Made by a program: the position numbers and the translations under genes
Shown here: piece by piece, positions 7,348 to 9,085 of the stretch
Layout: each line of letters starts with the position of its first letter
How positions within the stretch are numbered: position 1 is the stretch's first letter
Origin: Acidobacteriota bacterium
GTDB lineage: Bacteria; Acidobacteriota; Blastocatellia; Pyrinomonadales; Pyrinomonadaceae
Direction: 5' to 3'
Length of the DNA: 9,085 bases
Assembly: GCA_003222835.1 (NCBI GenBank)
Contig: QHXE01000102.1
Location: 1 to 9,085 of the forward strand
The notes under the pieces: generated by a model
Seen by the model: only the letters and a program-made list of their open reading frames with translations
Databases searched by the model: none
Told to the model about the DNA's origin: nothing

Positions 7348-8646
7348 GAGCCAGCTCACCTGGTTCGTCGTCGCGTTCAACGCTCCTGACATGATCACCG
7401 AGCCCTTGTTCGGTTGTTCCTGTGGGACGGTGTGTACGTCCCTCTCGTGAACAATCCCACGACCGCCGTATTTCTTCACTCTCAGCGGACCCAGTTCATC
7501 AATGAAGAAGAAGAGCTCGTTTGGCTGAAGATTTCGAAGAGTGGTCAGAACTAGATCTACCTTTTCTCGATACTCGGGATCAGGGCTGGAGAGCACTCGA
7601 CGTGCTTTCTTGATCTTGTAGCCAGCTTTCTGGAGGATGCGACCGACAGTGGCTTTTGAAATCGTCTCTTCGTAACACTGCTTGTACGCGGTTGCCAAAG
7701 AAGCATGATTCCAACTGGCCCGGTTGATTCCGTAAGCTTGAGGCCGGCTGTGAATCAGACCAAGAACCCTCACTCTCTTTCGTTCAAGGGCAACCCCCTT
7801 TTTTCCTGGAGATCTCTTTTTCCGCGGACGATTGAGCCCCGCCAATCCTTGATGGTTGTAGATCGTTATCCACTCTCGGATCGCATCAACCGGCAACTCT
7901 ACCTTCTTGGCTATTTCTTCGAGGATAAGGCTGCGGTTATCCAGAATGGTGACGGCCTTTTGCCAGAGACGCTTATCGTTGGATTCTCGCCACTTAACAA
8001 GTTGCAGCTTGTCTTCTTGACGCACGAAGCGAATGCGCCATCGATCTTTCGGGCGTCCTGGGGAATCTACTGTAGGTAGCCGACTCCGAGCAGCGGAGGC
8101 AGCGTGTCTCGAAAAAACCCCAGGATATTGAAGGATGTTCTTGCCTCGGTAGGAAAGGGCGCGGGGTGCTGAAGAACACTTCCAGGTAATGGAATATATT
8201 GCGATGACGGCAAGGCGAAACGTATACAATTCGCCGAAGTCAAAGATGAATTCGAATGAATCCCCTCTGGTGAGATCGATCAGGTGCATTGGGATCGCGC
8301 AGGAAACGCACGGCTCCTTCGCGTCAACAATGTAATCGTCATCATTGCCAAAATTCACGTAGCAGCAATTCTTGATCTTGAATTCATACAGGTGATCCTC
8401 GGACCAGCCCAGGATCTCTAGTATTATCGCGGCAAGTTGTTCGAGGGTTGTCTTGTCCGCGATCTCAAAGTCTCGATACCAATTCGGATGTAGGAATTCG
8501 GGATCTCTCGGGCATTGACCTCTGTATTGTATGCGGAGTTTGAGGATCTGTGAGGTGCGCCATTTCCGCTTTCTCGATTTTCCTTCGACGTGAATCGGCC
8601 CGTTCGATTGTACATCGGTGCCCATGTTCGGCAGCCTGGGAAGCAT
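7312..8646 (-). CDS. pRiA4b ORF-3-like domain fused to N-terminal part of IS630-type transposase
   Basis: A 444-aa product from ATG 8646 (CACAAGG 4 nt upstream); ATG 8625 is an alternative. Residues 33-176 match the plasmid pRiA4b ORF-3 / IS1096 TnpR family: a 'TTLEQLAAIILEILGW' helix (66-81), HLYEF (85-89), an IFDFG turn (134-138), and RGKNILQYPG (167-176) as in the 'GKAPPQYPD' ending of that family. A CVSC pair is at 113-116. Residues 210-280 are an IS630 helix-turn-helix (EIAKKVELPVDAIREWI, then NRPRKKR). The DDE fold begins with D383 in FFFIDELGP. The frame stops at QKIRRR before D2, which is encoded in the overlapping frame 6902-7315. A -1 shift on the AAG codon at 7329-7327 would give a 581-aa fusion; without it the protein is catalytically incomplete. 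The start codon lies only 3 bp inside the right terminal repeat, so the element end probably carries the translation signals. Confidence 0.8.
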   Translation of the reverse strand: MLPRLPNMGTDVQSNGPIHVEGKSRKRKWRTSQILKLRIQYRGQCPRDPEFLHPNWYRDFEIADKTTLEQLAAIILEILGWSEDHLYEFKIKNCCYVNFGNDDDYIVDAKEPCVSCAIPMHLIDLTRGDSFEFIFDFGELYTFRLAVIAIYSITWKCSSAPRALSYRGKNILQYPGVFSRHAASAARSRLPTVDSPGRPKDRWRIRFVRQEDKLQLVKWRESNDKRLWQKAVTILDNRSLILEEIAKKVELPVDAIREWITIYNHQGLAGLNRPRKKRSPGKKGVALERKRVRVLGLIHSRPQAYGINRASWNHASLATAYKQCYEETISKATVGRILQKAGYKIKKARRVLSSPDPEYREKVDLVLTTLRNLQPNELFFFIDELGPLRVKKYGGRGIVHERDVHTVPQEQPNKGSVIMSGALNATTNQVSWLYSIPPQKIRRR

Positions 8647-8649
8647 CGA

Positions 8650-8665
8650 ACCTTGTGATCCTTAT
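8650..8665 (-). repeat. right terminal inverted repeat
   Basis: On the minus strand it reads ATAAGGATCACAAGGT, 15/16 identical to the left repeat at 2835-2850. The match continues weakly for two more bases (one of two identical) toward the transposase ATG at 8646. The AAGG inside the repeat is the best ribosome binding site for that gene. The outer TA is the presumed target duplication. Confidence 0.7.
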
Positions 8666-8762
8666 AATAGTGACAGAAAGCAGAGGGTTGCTATGTCATC
8701 TCGCACGATTCTGCGCCGCCGACTTGAATTCGTCAATTGTTGAATCCCGAGAAGGACTCACA

Positions 8763-8975
8763 ATGCTGCGCCGAGTCGAAACGGTCGGCGCCACGCAAGG
8801 CTTACCTTTTCTGCGCCGGCTATCGGCGAAGGCGCGGGTCCTTCTCCCCCGAACACAGGAAATCAAGTTGGCGGCCAGACGCCACCTGGTTCCCTTCAGA
8901 TCCTCCGGTGGCGGCCAAACCGCTCGCCGGCTGCCCGGAGCCAACACTTTGTGGGGCATTTTAGAAACGCATTGA
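8763..8975 (+). CDS. doubtful 70-aa hypothetical ORF outside the element
   Basis: ATG 8763 is preceded by GAGAAGGA with 6-nt spacing, a good ribosome binding site. The product (MLRRVETVGATQGLPF at the start) is rich in Arg and Ala, has no recognisable domain, and overlaps open frames of similar length in the other frames, so the frame may be accidental. It lies 98 nt outside the right terminal repeat and 20 nt before the next possible start. The stretch 8869-8920 inside it contains a 12-nt direct repeat (11/12), which fits a non-coding leader at least as well. Confidence 0.25.
   Translation: MLRRVETVGATQGLPFLRRLSAKARVLLPRTQEIKLAARRHLVPFRSSGGGQTARRLPGANTLWGILETH
8869..8920. repeat. short direct repeat with nested hairpin
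   Basis: TGGCGGCCAGAC (8869-8880) recurs as TGGCGGCCAAAC (8909-8920), 40 bp apart, with one difference. Within it CGCCACC (8880-8886) can pair with GGTGGCG (8907-8913). No function is evident; it could be leader RNA structure for the gene starting at 8996. Confidence 0.4.
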
Positions 8976-8995
8976 ACAGATCAGAGGAAATTCTC

Positions 8996-9085
8996 ATGGA
9001 AGGAGGTATGCCTTTCTTTCAATTCTGTGCCTCGAATCCTCGGCGGGAAGCTGGCTGTAGCCTTGTGTGGGATCAGCGAGTCGGA
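8996..9085 (+). CDS. 5' end of a gene running off the window (unknown product)
   Basis: ATG 8996 lies 7 nt after AGAGGA and opens a frame that reads to the window end without a stop (30 codons, starting MEGGMPFFQFCASNPRRE). A second in-frame ATG at 9008 follows an AGGAGG directly, but too close to serve as its own binding site. The same frame is open back to about 8744, though that stretch does not look protein-like. The fragment is too short to assign. Its position inside the presumed island suggests an accessory gene. Confidence 0.4.
   Translation, partial: MEGGMPFFQFCASNPRREAGCSLVWDQRVG

Larger units (their letters stand above)
2835..8665. mobile_element. putative two-transposase IS630-like element carrying a Pol I-like gene
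   Basis: Inverted repeats at 2835-2850 and 8650-8665 match at 15 of 16 positions and sit just outside two IS630-type transposase genes. Both repeats carry a TA at the outer edge followed by AGGA, the arrangement expected for IS630/Tc1-mariner insertion at TA. Inside are a plus-strand transposase (3078-4595) and a minus-strand run of split transposase plus Pol I-like protein (8646 to 4631). I found no copies of the terminal repeat at the inner ends of either transposase gene. Together with the 6-nt and 35-nt intergenic gaps, this argues for one unit rather than two simple IS copies around cargo. Confidence 0.65.

Noticed and set aside
1..9085. CRISPR array or rRNA genes
   Set aside because: No regularly spaced repeats and no rRNA-like conserved blocks were seen.

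Overview
The window looks like a chromosome/genomic-island junction from a moderately GC-rich bacterium. The large membrane-anchored 'Reg_prop' sensor propeller at the left is a type abundant in Acidobacteria, so that phylum is a reasonable guess. Nothing in the window proves the taxonomy.

Layout. Positions 19-1968 (minus) hold a host-like, GC-rich gene for a one-TM beta-propeller sensor protein. Positions 1969-2763 hold no convincing gene. At 2764-2789 (minus) lies a 26-nt piece matching the 3' end of a tRNA-Gly gene, with T-loop, acceptor 3' strand, U discriminator and encoded CCA but no 5' part. I read this as the attachment-site scar of an island that extends rightward. Just inside it, 2835-8665 is bounded by near-perfect 16-nt inverted repeats (15/16) that begin at TA dinucleotides, as expected for an IS630/Tc1-mariner type element.

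The roughly 5.8-kb element has an unusual plan. Two divergent IS630-type DDE transposases lie in opposite orientation at its ends. Each carries a different N-terminal add-on: an IstA-like helix-turn-helix in the plus-strand copy, and a pRiA4b ORF-3 (IS1096 TnpR)-like domain in the minus-strand copy. The minus-strand copy is split into two overlapping frames (ATGA), between catalytic D1 and D2. Six nucleotides downstream, on the same strand, starts a 754-aa family A DNA polymerase (Pol I) homologue. Its 3'-5' exonuclease residues are intact, most of its 5'-nuclease metal ligands are lost, its polymerase motif B is degenerate, and the protein ends before motif C. It converges with the plus-strand transposase with only 35 nt between the two stop codons.

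The tight packing, overlapping or abutting frames, shared terminal repeats and open reading frames suggest one mobile unit: two transposases plus an exonuclease-competent pseudo-polymerase. This is the candidate undescribed system. To the right of the element, 8666-9085 contains one weak small ORF and the beginning of another ORF that runs off the window.
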